Assembly: GCF_003664255.1 (NCBI RefSeq) | Contig: NZ_RCCV01000001.1 | Span: 2,852,001 to 2,916,000, forward strand | Reading direction: 5' to 3' | Length of the DNA: 64,000 nt | From: Micromonospora sp. M71_S20 | GTDB taxonomy: Bacteria > Actinomycetota > Actinomycetes > Mycobacteriales > Micromonosporaceae | Part shown: positions 8,697 to 16,682 of the stretch, in pieces | Numbering within the stretch: the stretch's first letter is position 1 | Layout of the letters: the number at the start of each line of letters is the position of its first letter | Notes under the pieces: generated by a model | Databases searched by the model: none | The model's input: only the letters and a program-made list of their open reading frames with translations | What the model was told of the DNA's origin: nothing | Position numbers and translations under genes: made by a program

Positions 8697-10142
8697 TCAT
8701 GTGGGCGCCGAAGGCTGTTGTGTCCGTTTCCTCGCGACGCCCGGCCTGCGGGGGTAGTCCGGCGGCAGGTGCCGATAGACCGAACGCAACGACCTGCCGA
8801 TTCTCTCGGCAAGTAGTTCAGGGTCCATGTTCGGTTCTTTGCGCAGCCAGTAAGCCACTGCTTCTGCGATTGCCCGGGGAGGTTCGGCCTTTCGGTCATC
8901 GCCAGCAACGTCCTCGCCGTCTACCAGGTGTGCGGCGGCTGGTTCGTCCAGCGGCGGCACGGCTTGTGGCAGAACAACGCCCTGGCTCTGGGCAGGCAGG
9001 TGTTGCTCGCCGACGGGAGCGCGTTGGCGGTCCCGCTCGGGCTTTGGATGCGGCTCGTGCCGGCCACTGCCTGGTGTGTCCGCTGCGGAGGTGGTGCCCG
9101 CCGGGGGCAGCGACGGGGCGGGCTCGGCTGCCCGTGGCATCTCGGCGTGGCCTCCTCGTCTGCACCAGCGACGGCGGCGGCCGGCGCCGTTGGCTGCGAT
9201 GATCCGTTCTGGGGTCAGGTCCGCAGCGAGCAACGTGGTCAGGCCGCTGTAGTCGGCGGTGGCCGAGAGGTGCGCGGCGATCTTGTCGAGGTCGTACACC
9301 CGCACGGCGATGTCGGCGGTGGTGGTGTCCAGGGCCGCTCGGATCCTGCGGTGCAGCACTCTGACGATCGCGGCGTTGCGGTGTTCCCGGGTGATCGCGG
9401 CGCGGGCTTGCCGTAGAGACTCGTAAAGGTCCAGTCCGTCTGCCTTGGAGATCGCCCGGGCGCGAAGGGTGACGGCGGGATGTCGGATCCAGTGCCCGAG
9501 CAATTCGTATGCGGGTGGTGCGGGTGAAAGGTTTCCGGTGGCACGCAGGCGGTCGCGGCGTTGGTTGCCGGCGTGAATGAGCCAGACGAGGTATCCGAGG
9601 GCGGACATGCCGGCGTAGAACCCGCCGAGTAGGTGCTCGGGATGGGCGGCCCAGTTGAACGTCACCGCGCCGGCGGCGATCGCCGCTGAGAGCAGGCGGG
9701 AGGCGAGTGCCCGTTCGCCGAGGCGGCGTCTGACGTCCGCGTCGGCCATCACCACCACGCCGCCGAGTTCCAGCGTGGCGACGGCGGGGACGGCGATGGC
9801 CAGCGGAATGTCGAGGGCCTGGGCGGCACCGGTCACCTGACCGACGAGTCCTACGGCCAGCACCAGGACGTAGAACGCCTGCCGGGTCCGGGTGGCACGC
9901 CTAACCGCCTTGAGTACCTCGGCGTCGAGGTCATCGCAGGTCACCGGTACGGCGATGCGCCGCCGCGAGTAGGCCGGCTGGTGACCGGTTTCCGGCGATG
10001 TACCTTCGCCGAAGGGCGGGGTCGGTCGCGGGTCGGCGCGATCATCGGTGGCTGGCGCCGGAGGCCCGGTCGAGTCGGTGGCGGTTTGGTCGGCCTGATC
10101 GGCACGTGCCGTCCAGGGCGGGGGGACCGAAGGCGCGGTCAT
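8697..10142 (-). CDS. DUF2637/Spd-like membrane protein with C-terminal HTH
   Basis: 481 aa. After a disordered N-terminus of about 75 residues, four membrane segments follow (about 90-108, 112-133, 148-166, 171-190), matching the DUF2637 family found among plasmid spread (Spd) and integrative-element proteins. A soluble helical region and a low-complexity stretch come next. The C-terminus ends in a helix-turn-helix-like segment (DPELLAERIGRSLRSVYRHL). The ATG overlaps the stop of the upstream BTAD/LysM gene (TCAT, 10139-10142), so translation is coupled. The likely role is a membrane-anchored factor of the same apparatus as the BTAD proteins; its biochemistry is unknown. Confidence 0.75.
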   Translation of the reverse strand: MTAPSVPPPWTARADQADQTATDSTGPPAPATDDRADPRPTPPFGEGTSPETGHQPAYSRRRIAVPVTCDDLDAEVLKAVRRATRTRQAFYVLVLAVGLVGQVTGAAQALDIPLAIAVPAVATLELGGVVVMADADVRRRLGERALASRLLSAAIAAGAVTFNWAAHPEHLLGGFYAGMSALGYLVWLIHAGNQRRDRLRATGNLSPAPPAYELLGHWIRHPAVTLRARAISKADGLDLYESLRQARAAITREHRNAAIVRVLHRRIRAALDTTTADIAVRVYDLDKIAAHLSATADYSGLTTLLAADLTPERIIAANGAGRRRRWCRRGGHAEMPRAAEPAPSLPPAGTTSAADTPGSGRHEPHPKPERDRQRAPVGEQHLPAQSQGVVLPQAVPPLDEPAAAHLVDGEDVAGDDRKAEPPRAIAEAVAYWLRKEPNMDPELLAERIGRSLRSVYRHLPPDYPRRPGVARKRTQQPSAPT

Positions 10143-12982
10143 GCCAGGCGTCCGTTGTCGCAGGGGCGCGGTCGTCCGGCGGGCCGGTGGGGTTGTGGGC
10201 CGGCGACCAGGTAGTCGGCGAGGGCGAGGGTGGCCTCGCTCGGGGTGGCGTCAATCTCGGCGAGGCGGCGAGTGAGGATCTGGCGTAGGGCGTGGATCTC
10301 GTCGAGGTGTCCCAGGGCGGCGTGAGCCCGCATCGCCTGCTGGTACAGCGGCTCCGCGTAGGGGTCGTGCCTGATGGCAGCCTCCACGACCGCGAGGGCC
10401 TCGTCCGGATCCGGTGTCGTGGTAGCCAGAGCGAGGTGGGCGTCGCGTGCCTGCCGGCGGATGCCTTCGCGGTGGGCTTCGATCCACTCGTAGTCGAAGC
10501 CGTCGGCGAGGCCGCCGCCATAGGCGTCCACGGCGCGACGCAGTGCGGCAAGCCGGTCGACGCTGCTGGTGGCGCCCTCGGCGTCACGCAGCGCGGCACG
10601 CATCCGCCACAGGTCCGTGTCGATCGCCTGTTGGTTGAGGGCGTAGCGGCGGGCGGGGTGGGTGAGGTAGGTGCCGCGGCCGCCGGTGCGGGCGAGGGTC
10701 TTGCGCAGCGCGGACACGTAGGTGTGCAGCCGGTGCGGTGCCTTCGCCGCGGGTGCGTCGGGAAGCAGGTCGTCGAGGATCGCGTCCTGGGTCGCTTCGC
10801 CGTCGTGCACGGTGAGGTAGACCAGTAGTTCGAGGGCCTTTGCCCGCAATGGCAGGCTGGTGTCTCTGTCGAGGATGCGGACGCCTCCGAGGACCTGCAC
10901 CCCGACCAGCCCTCCACCACTTTCCGGCTGGTCGTCGGCAGCGGGCGATGGGGAACTCAGGCGGTGGATGTCCGTCGTCGCGGGGTGGCTCGCGCTGGGT
11001 GGCGGCGTGGTTTCGCCGTCGGGCGGCAGGCCAGCGTCGACTGCCGGACCGCCGTCCGCCGCTGGACGAGGCTGCGGCTCTCGGATGCTTGCGTGTCGGC
11101 CCTGGGCCGGGGGCTGGTGTGAGCCGGCGTGTGCCTCGGCGAGCGTCGCGAGCAGGTCGATGGTGTCCGCGGGGGTCAGGACGGTCAATCGGCCGGCAGC
11201 CGGCAAATGCGTTCCCTGCTTTCTTTTCCCGTCGGCGGCCGTGGTGGTCCCGTCGACGTCGACGTCGACGGTGTCCCCGTCGGGCCAGGCGCCGAGCAGG
11301 ACGCCATGGATGTCGAGGCGCTGCCCTTGGGTGAGCAGCGCGGTGGTGCGGGCCCGCTCGTGTGCTGCGGTGGCGTCGGCGATGAGCAGCAGCGGTGGCA
11401 GCGCTTCGGCCGACGGGTGGGCGTCGCGCAGCGCGGCGACGGTGTCGACCTCGTATTCGCAGCACACCCTGGTGCGGTGCAGGATCTGCTCCTCCACAGC
11501 GCTGAGAGCGTCGGTGAGGGTATCGGTGACGGTCAAGCGAGGCGTGTCCACGACGAGGCCTGCGTTGTCATCCAGCAGGGTGGCCAGCATGGCGGACGGA
11601 ATGACCACCCGGCCGCGCTCGTCACGTTGCCCTATGGCGTCGGCGGCGAGTGCGGACACCAGGAATCCGCGTACCGCTGCCTGCGCGGCCGGACCGGTCA
11701 GTCCGAGCCCCGACGCCGGCCGGACCCCGGTCACCCGGCTGGCCAGCGCGGCTGTGACCATGCCCGCGTCGGCCGAAGATCCGTACTGGCCATTGTTGGG
11801 AAACTCGGCCAGGGCAGGGTCGACGTCGGCGTGGAGGTGGCCGGAGGTGGCCGCCACGGGGATGGCCCTTGTCGCTGCCTGACCGGAGGTGCTGTCGGAA
11901 TCCCCGCTGGTGACCGCAGAGGTGGACGTTGGCGTGGAGCCGGGCAGCGCGCGGCGGATACGGGCCAGGACGGCGGGCAGCGGCGGTACCTGCGGATCGT
12001 GCCCGGAGTTTTCCGCTGACGCGTTGCGGATGGGGGTGTGGTGGTGTTGCCGGTAGGCCCAGGCGAGAGTGCCGGCGGCGAGCACCGCAGCGGCCAGTGC
12101 CGCATCGATCCACCCTCGGTCGCCGAGGGATACCCCGGGATGGTCGCAGTCCCGCGACGATCCGTCGGGATGGGGTGAGGCCGGCGCCTCGGGTGTGGCG
12201 GTGGCCGGTGCGGTCGACGGGCTGGTGTCCTTGTCAGGTGAGGGTGGCGTGTTGTCCGGGGTGGTGTCGGGTACCGGGCGTGGGCTGGTGGACGGCGCGG
12301 GTGGGGCTGGAGTATCCGCGCGGGTGGGCAGGCTCAACGTCCAGCCGGGCCGGATGAGGTCGGGGTCGGTCAGGCTGCCGGTGGTGAACCGTGCGCCACG
12401 GTTGAGGGAATAGATCTCCCGCCACCGGTCGGCGTCATCGAGCCGACGAGCGGCGATTGCCGACAGGGTGTCGCCCCGGCGCACCGTGACGGTCCGCCGC
12501 TTCGAGGTGTCACCGTCGTCCGGCTTCGCCGAAGACCCGGCGGCGCGAGCGTCGCTGTCACCGTTGGCGGGCGGCGGGATGGTGCTGTTTGGGGAATCTG
12601 TGGCCGTAGCGGCGAGGGCGGCGGGAGCAGCGCCGCCGACACCGACGGTCACGGCGGTAGCCCCGAGCAATGCTGCGGTCAACCCCTGCAACGGTCCCGG
12701 AAGGCGCAGCCGGGCAAGCCGCTGCAGGCGACGGCTCGCCCGGGCGTACAGGTGGGTGAGCATAACGGTGGCTAGCAGCGCCCAGAGCGCCCAGCCCACA
12801 GCGATCGCCAGGACGGCGAGGAATCTCGGTGTCAACGGCTGGCTGACCCACGCCCGTACCTCGTCGCCGTCCGGCCACCGCACACTGGGGCGGCCGAGGC
12901 CGCACAGCAGCAGCGCGGGAGCGCCGATAACGGCCAGAGCGGTCAGGGCCCTGCCGACGCGAGCTGTTGTCCGGATGCCCAT
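10139..12982 (-). CDS. Membrane-anchored LysM and BTAD/SARP-type protein (BTAD protein 1)
   Basis: 946 aa. Start ATG 12982 is preceded by GGAAGGA 4 bases away on the minus strand; an upstream in-frame ATG would only add a random-looking 28 residues. Order: membrane segments near 12-30, 55-80 and 98-125; LysM domain (about 162-220, VRRGDTLSAIAARR) for peptidoglycan binding; Pro/Thr linker; another membrane helix (AALAAAVLAAGTLAWAY); a long middle region; and a C-terminal winged helix plus BTAD (VQVLGGVRIL... to about residue 930), as in SARP activators. A DNA-binding-type module on a wall-binding membrane protein is unusual. BTAD here may act as a protein-interaction scaffold. Confidence 0.8.
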   Translation of the reverse strand: MGIRTTARVGRALTALAVIGAPALLLCGLGRPSVRWPDGDEVRAWVSQPLTPRFLAVLAIAVGWALWALLATVMLTHLYARASRRLQRLARLRLPGPLQGLTAALLGATAVTVGVGGAAPAALAATATDSPNSTIPPPANGDSDARAAGSSAKPDDGDTSKRRTVTVRRGDTLSAIAARRLDDADRWREIYSLNRGARFTTGSLTDPDLIRPGWTLSLPTRADTPAPPAPSTSPRPVPDTTPDNTPPSPDKDTSPSTAPATATPEAPASPHPDGSSRDCDHPGVSLGDRGWIDAALAAAVLAAGTLAWAYRQHHHTPIRNASAENSGHDPQVPPLPAVLARIRRALPGSTPTSTSAVTSGDSDSTSGQAATRAIPVAATSGHLHADVDPALAEFPNNGQYGSSADAGMVTAALASRVTGVRPASGLGLTGPAAQAAVRGFLVSALAADAIGQRDERGRVVIPSAMLATLLDDNAGLVVDTPRLTVTDTLTDALSAVEEQILHRTRVCCEYEVDTVAALRDAHPSAEALPPLLLIADATAAHERARTTALLTQGQRLDIHGVLLGAWPDGDTVDVDVDGTTTAADGKRKQGTHLPAAGRLTVLTPADTIDLLATLAEAHAGSHQPPAQGRHASIREPQPRPAADGGPAVDAGLPPDGETTPPPSASHPATTDIHRLSSPSPAADDQPESGGGLVGVQVLGGVRILDRDTSLPLRAKALELLVYLTVHDGEATQDAILDDLLPDAPAAKAPHRLHTYVSALRKTLARTGGRGTYLTHPARRYALNQQAIDTDLWRMRAALRDAEGATSSVDRLAALRRAVDAYGGGLADGFDYEWIEAHREGIRRQARDAHLALATTTPDPDEALAVVEAAIRHDPYAEPLYQQAMRAHAALGHLDEIHALRQILTRRLAEIDATPSEATLALADYLVAGPQPHRPAGRPRPCDNGRLA

Positions 12983-13078
12983 GACGTCCTTCCTGCCGAC
13001 CGGGTGAGGTGTGCGGGGAACGTTAGGCCCGGACAGGCGGGTAGAGACGGTTTGGGCGTGACACACAAGGTCACAGCG

Positions 13079-13094
13079 CCTTACACGACCTTAC
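13079..13094 (-). promoter_or_regulatory. Heptamer-like direct repeat upstream of BTAD protein 1
   Basis: On the minus strand GTAAGG occurs twice with a 10-base period (plus-strand ccttac at 13079-13084 and 13089-13094), about 100 bases before the start. SARP/BTAD activators classically bind short direct repeats near one helical turn apart, so this may be an operator. It could also be chance. Confidence 0.35.
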
Positions 13095-13155
13095 AAACGC
13101 AGGTCACGCCAATTGCGATAGTCCTTCCATCCGGTCGCGTGGCCGGAGTGGGCAC

Positions 13156-14455
13156 TGGCTATGACGGCCGAGATGGGCTACACCGGGACGGCCATAACTG
13201 GACCCACCACGGGCGGTCTCGCCGAGAGCCAAGTAACGGTACGTAAGGGCCCAGACTGCTGGTGTGCCGCACAACAGTGCGCAGATCTGCCGATGAGCGC
13301 GCACCTGATCATGGCGGTACGTAAGGCGCCACTCCGCGCAAGGGTCAGTCCGGGACTGCCGGGCGCAACACGTGTCGGGGAGCCGGCTGCGGCGGTTCCT
13401 CGTCGGTCGTCGCCGCAGGCTCTCTCTGGGCGTGCCCCGTGGTTTCAACGCCCGGCTGGATACCGGCATCGTTGATGGGTTGCGGCCCGCTTGGGCGCAC
13501 CGGAAGCAGCAACAGCGCCACCAGGTTCTGCCAGATGTGCACCATGATGGCTAGCAGCAGGCTGCCCGAGATCAGGTAGATGGCGGTGAACAGGGCGCCG
13601 AGGATGGCGACGCCGATCATCCCCTTGCGCCCCTGGTAGGCGTGGGCCGCCACGAACAGTGCCAGGCTGGCCGTCACTACCAACGCCAGGGGCAGGTCGT
13701 ACAGCCGCGTGCCGGCGGCGATAAGGAGCCCGCGGTAGACCGCCTCCTCCGTGATGCCGGCGGTGGCCGCGACCGCCACCGACAACCGGCGCTCGTGCGG
13801 GGTCTGCGGGACTATCAGAGCGGTTCCGACCGGAATGGGGATTATTTCTCCCCGGCGTGTCCGGCGGCGTGCCCGCAGAGCACCGACTGTGGTGGTCACC
13901 AGCATGTACGCCGCGAGCAGGTAATCGATGCCGTCGCCGCTCGGCCAGGTCCAACCAAGGTCGATGACGGACAGGTCGGCGCTCACGAACGCGATCAGCG
14001 GGACGAAGGCCGCGGTGACCCATGACTGAACGATGAAGTCGCGGTAGAACCGGGTCCGCCGTCTCGGGTCGGCGGTGAGCTGCTGAATGAAGCGGTCGCG
14101 GTACCGCACGCCCAGACCTGTCCCGACCAGGATGATGGCCAGCAGTGTCGCGACCAGAACATGCGTGGTCAGTTCCAGAGCCGCGTTCACAACGACGATC
14201 ATGGTTACCCGGGGGGATAGAGGCAACCCTTCACTCGGCGCGAGCTTGGGCCCTGTCACCCAGGCCAACCGACGATCGCGCGGTGGACGAGACATCCGCA
14301 CATGCCGCAGACAACGCGCGTGGGGTCGGCGCCAATCGCCGCTCGGTAAGCATCAGCGCCTGACTACGTTCGGTAGCCGAGAGTAGCGACAGTCAGCCCA
14401 TGGTGGGGCCAGTTATGGCCCGTCTCGGTGGACCCCATTTTGTCCGTCATAGCCA
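13156..14455. mobile_element. 1300-bp non-autonomous transposable element with IS21-like ends carrying a CPBP gene
   Basis: The left end (from 13156) and the reverse complement of the right end (from 14455) share TGGCTATGACGG and then blocks CACCG, GACG, GCCATAACTGG, CCCACCA and GGGC in the same order over about 60 bases, plus a weaker match ending in ACGTA. The ends are 5'-TG and CA-3', and the element is flanked by GGGCAC at 13150-13155 and 14456-14461. Two related TGG..CCACC motifs lie in each end, like the multiple terminal repeats of IS21 elements. No istA/istB is inside; the only gene is a CPBP protease. It separates two genes that otherwise form one operon. Confidence 0.75.
13345..14202 (-). 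CDS. CPBP-family intramembrane glutamic endopeptidase (passenger of mobile element)
   Basis: 285 aa from ATG 14202 (MIVVVNAALELTTHV). An ATG at 14301 would add 33 non-membrane residues; neither start has a clear ribosome site. There are about seven membrane segments. Active-site motifs of the CPBP (Rce1/ABI) family are present: TEEAVYRG with the paired glutamates near residues 152-153 and Arg 157, then AAHAYQG (His near 187) and MVHIWQN (His near 222). The C-terminal 45 residues are a hydrophilic Pro/Glu-rich tail. The family includes CAAX-type proteases and bacteriocin self-immunity proteins. It is the sole gene between the inverted ends, so it is probably cargo. Confidence 0.85.
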   Translation of the reverse strand: MIVVVNAALELTTHVLVATLLAIILVGTGLGVRYRDRFIQQLTADPRRRTRFYRDFIVQSWVTAAFVPLIAFVSADLSVIDLGWTWPSGDGIDYLLAAYMLVTTTVGALRARRRTRRGEIIPIPVGTALIVPQTPHERRLSVAVAATAGITEEAVYRGLLIAAGTRLYDLPLALVVTASLALFVAAHAYQGRKGMIGVAILGALFTAIYLISGSLLLAIMVHIWQNLVALLLLPVRPSGPQPINDAGIQPGVETTGHAQREPAATTDEEPPQPAPRHVLRPAVPD

Positions 14456-14617
14456 GGGCACGGATCGCTGACGGCAAGCATCGATGTTCCGTCGTACTGG
14501 CGTCTTGCTCCGACCGACTTGAGCCCCTGGCGCCACGGCGTGAGGGGAGGTGCCGTGATGGTGGCCGACAGGACCGATGGGATCCCGGGTGTGGGTGGCA
14601 GCAGGCGAATGCTGTGG

Positions 14618-16633
14618 TTACAGGCGGACCGGGCCGCTGCTGGCGTGCGGGATCTGGTGGATGCTGTCGGTGGCGCGCAGTCCCGCGAGGGTCAGCCGGC
14701 GGGTGTAGGCGTCGCGCAGCCGGACAGCGGCGCTGTGGTCCCCGAGTGCGGTAAGGATGTCGATGGCCCGGCGGTGCAGGTCCTCGTTGTAGGGGTCGAC
14801 GCGGATGCCGCTCTGAAGGATCTTCAGAGCCTGATGCGGGTCGGGTTCGGCGGACGCGGCGGCGGTGTGCGCGTCGATGACGAGGCGGCGGGTGGCCTCC
14901 CGTGGTGGGTCGGCCCAGGGCCAGGTGTGGTTGTCGGCGAGGTCGCCGGTGTAGGCGTCTATGGCGGCGCGCCATGCGGCGCAGTGGTTGGTGAGGGTGG
15001 TGGCGGCGTGGTGGGCCGCAGTGTGGAGCCGCCACAGGTCGACGTCGATCTGGTCCGGGTCCAGGCGGTAGCGGTCGTCGGTGTGCTCGATGATCGCGAC
15101 GGTGGTCGCGGCGCGGATGGTGGCGCGTAGGTCGCTGAGGGTGGTGTAGAGGCGGCGGGTGACGGTGTGGGCGGGTAGGCCGGGCCAGATGGCGTGGACC
15201 AGTTGTGTGGTGGTGGCGCCGTCGGGGTGCACGGCGAGGAAGACCAGCACTTGCAGGGCGGCGCTGCGGCGGATCGTGACCGGTTGTCCGTCGACGAGTA
15301 GGGCGGGTTGGCCGAGCACCCGCAATTGGACGAGGGACGGTGCGGGCACCGGTGACTGGGGTGTGGTGTGCGAAGTGTGCCTGCTGGGCTGGCGGGGGAT
15401 CCGCAGGTGGCCGCCATCCACACTTCGGGGCGTGGTGGGTTCGGTGGTGTCGTCTTGTAGCGGGGGAGTGGGGTGGGCGAGGACGGTGAGCAGGTGCGTC
15501 GCGGCGGTCTGGTCGAGGACACACAGCCGCGGTTCGGCCTGCCCGGTCTGGTCGTCGCGGGTGTGACCGTGGCGATCGACGTGCCAGGTACGCCCGAGCG
15601 GTTCGGCGCCGAGCGTGACGAGGTGGGCGTGCCCCGCCAGGGCGGTCAGCTGGCTGGCCGTCGCGGTGGACGCCGGATTAGTGACCAGCACCAGGGGTGT
15701 CATGGTCGTGTCTCCGTCGAGCCCCGCTGGTGGGGGCGAAAGGGCGGACAACAGCGTGACAGCCTCCTCGCCCGTGTCCACGACCCGCAGTCCGGGGATG
15801 GAGTCGGCCACTGCGGTGATGTCAGGTACGAGGGTGGTGAGAGCGGCGCGGGTAATGACCACCCGGGTCGTAGGGGGTGGGTCGCGTAGGGCGGTGAGGA
15901 GCCGGGTGACGAGGACACCGCGGGCGGCGTCGGCGGCGCCGTCGCCGGTGAACGCCACGCCGGTTCCTGGCAGGCCCGGCACCGCCGCGCTGGAGGTGGT
16001 TGCCGGCTGCTGGCGGTCGGCGACGGCTGCTTGCACGGCGGTGACCGTGGCTGGCAGCGGTGCCAGCTGCGACACTTCGTCCGTGGTGTAGCCGGGTTGG
16101 TAGGCGCGGCGGCGGCGCAGCCACACCAGGGCAGCGGCAGTGGCGATCTGCTGGGCGGTGTTGTCGGGTAGCCAGCCGCCCGGCACCGCCACCCCGGCGT
16201 TGGTGTGGTTCCACGCTCCGTCGGCGGTGTGCGGTTGGACGCCGCCGACGGGGGCGGGTGCGGGTGGGGCTGGGGGGTTTGTGGTGGGGGTGTGGGCGGT
16301 GGTGAGGGCGGCGGCGCCAGCCACGCTGGTGGCGGCGGCCTGCCACGGTGTGGGCAGCGGCAGGCGGCGCAGCCATCGGGCGCCTGCCCGTATCCGGTGT
16401 GCGGCGGTCACCGCGACCGTGTAGGCCAGGCCCAGCCAGAGGAGCCAGGCCAGGGCGGTGAGCCCGGCGGTGAGCGTGCGAGAGGTGAGCGGGTCGGCGA
16501 TCCAGTGGCGTAGCTGCGCGCTGGTCGGCCAGCTAGTCAGCGGCGGCTCGGTGAGGGTGGCTAGCAGCCAAGGTGGTATCGCCAGCATCGCCGCGACGAG
16601 GGCTGCGCCGGCCAGCCGGCGAGGCCACCTCAT
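14618..16633 (-). CDS. Membrane-anchored BTAD protein (BTAD protein 2)
   Basis: 671 aa. Start ATG 16633 has GGGAGG about 7 bases upstream on the minus strand. Two N-terminal membrane helices (about 5-27 and 54-78) and a third hydrophobic stretch near 100-115 lead into a Pro/Thr linker, an unrecognised middle region with a Rossmann-like feel (TRVVITRAALTTLVPD), and a C-terminal winged helix plus BTAD (VQLRVLGQPALLVDGQPV onward). It is a paralogue in layout of BTAD protein 1 but lacks LysM. It follows the Hsp70-like gene by 49 bp and was probably co-transcribed with BTAD protein 1 before the mobile element inserted. Confidence 0.8.
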   Translation of the reverse strand: MRWPRRLAGAALVAAMLAIPPWLLATLTEPPLTSWPTSAQLRHWIADPLTSRTLTAGLTALAWLLWLGLAYTVAVTAAHRIRAGARWLRRLPLPTPWQAAATSVAGAAALTTAHTPTTNPPAPPAPAPVGGVQPHTADGAWNHTNAGVAVPGGWLPDNTAQQIATAAALVWLRRRRAYQPGYTTDEVSQLAPLPATVTAVQAAVADRQQPATTSSAAVPGLPGTGVAFTGDGAADAARGVLVTRLLTALRDPPPTTRVVITRAALTTLVPDITAVADSIPGLRVVDTGEEAVTLLSALSPPPAGLDGDTTMTPLVLVTNPASTATASQLTALAGHAHLVTLGAEPLGRTWHVDRHGHTRDDQTGQAEPRLCVLDQTAATHLLTVLAHPTPPLQDDTTEPTTPRSVDGGHLRIPRQPSRHTSHTTPQSPVPAPSLVQLRVLGQPALLVDGQPVTIRRSAALQVLVFLAVHPDGATTTQLVHAIWPGLPAHTVTRRLYTTLSDLRATIRAATTVAIIEHTDDRYRLDPDQIDVDLWRLHTAAHHAATTLTNHCAAWRAAIDAYTGDLADNHTWPWADPPREATRRLVIDAHTAAASAEPDPHQALKILQSGIRVDPYNEDLHRRAIDILTALGDHSAAVRLRDAYTRRLTLAGLRATDSIHQIPHASSGPVRL

Positions 16634-16682
16634 CCCCGATCCTCCCCGACGGCCATGTGCTCGTGGGACGCGACGGGTCGGC

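Noticed and set aside
8305..8700. 131-codon minus-strand frame whose ATG overlaps the DUF2637 stop
   Set aside because: The product is Arg/Pro/Gly rich with no domain, and it runs into the MFS start; the overlap alone is weak evidence.
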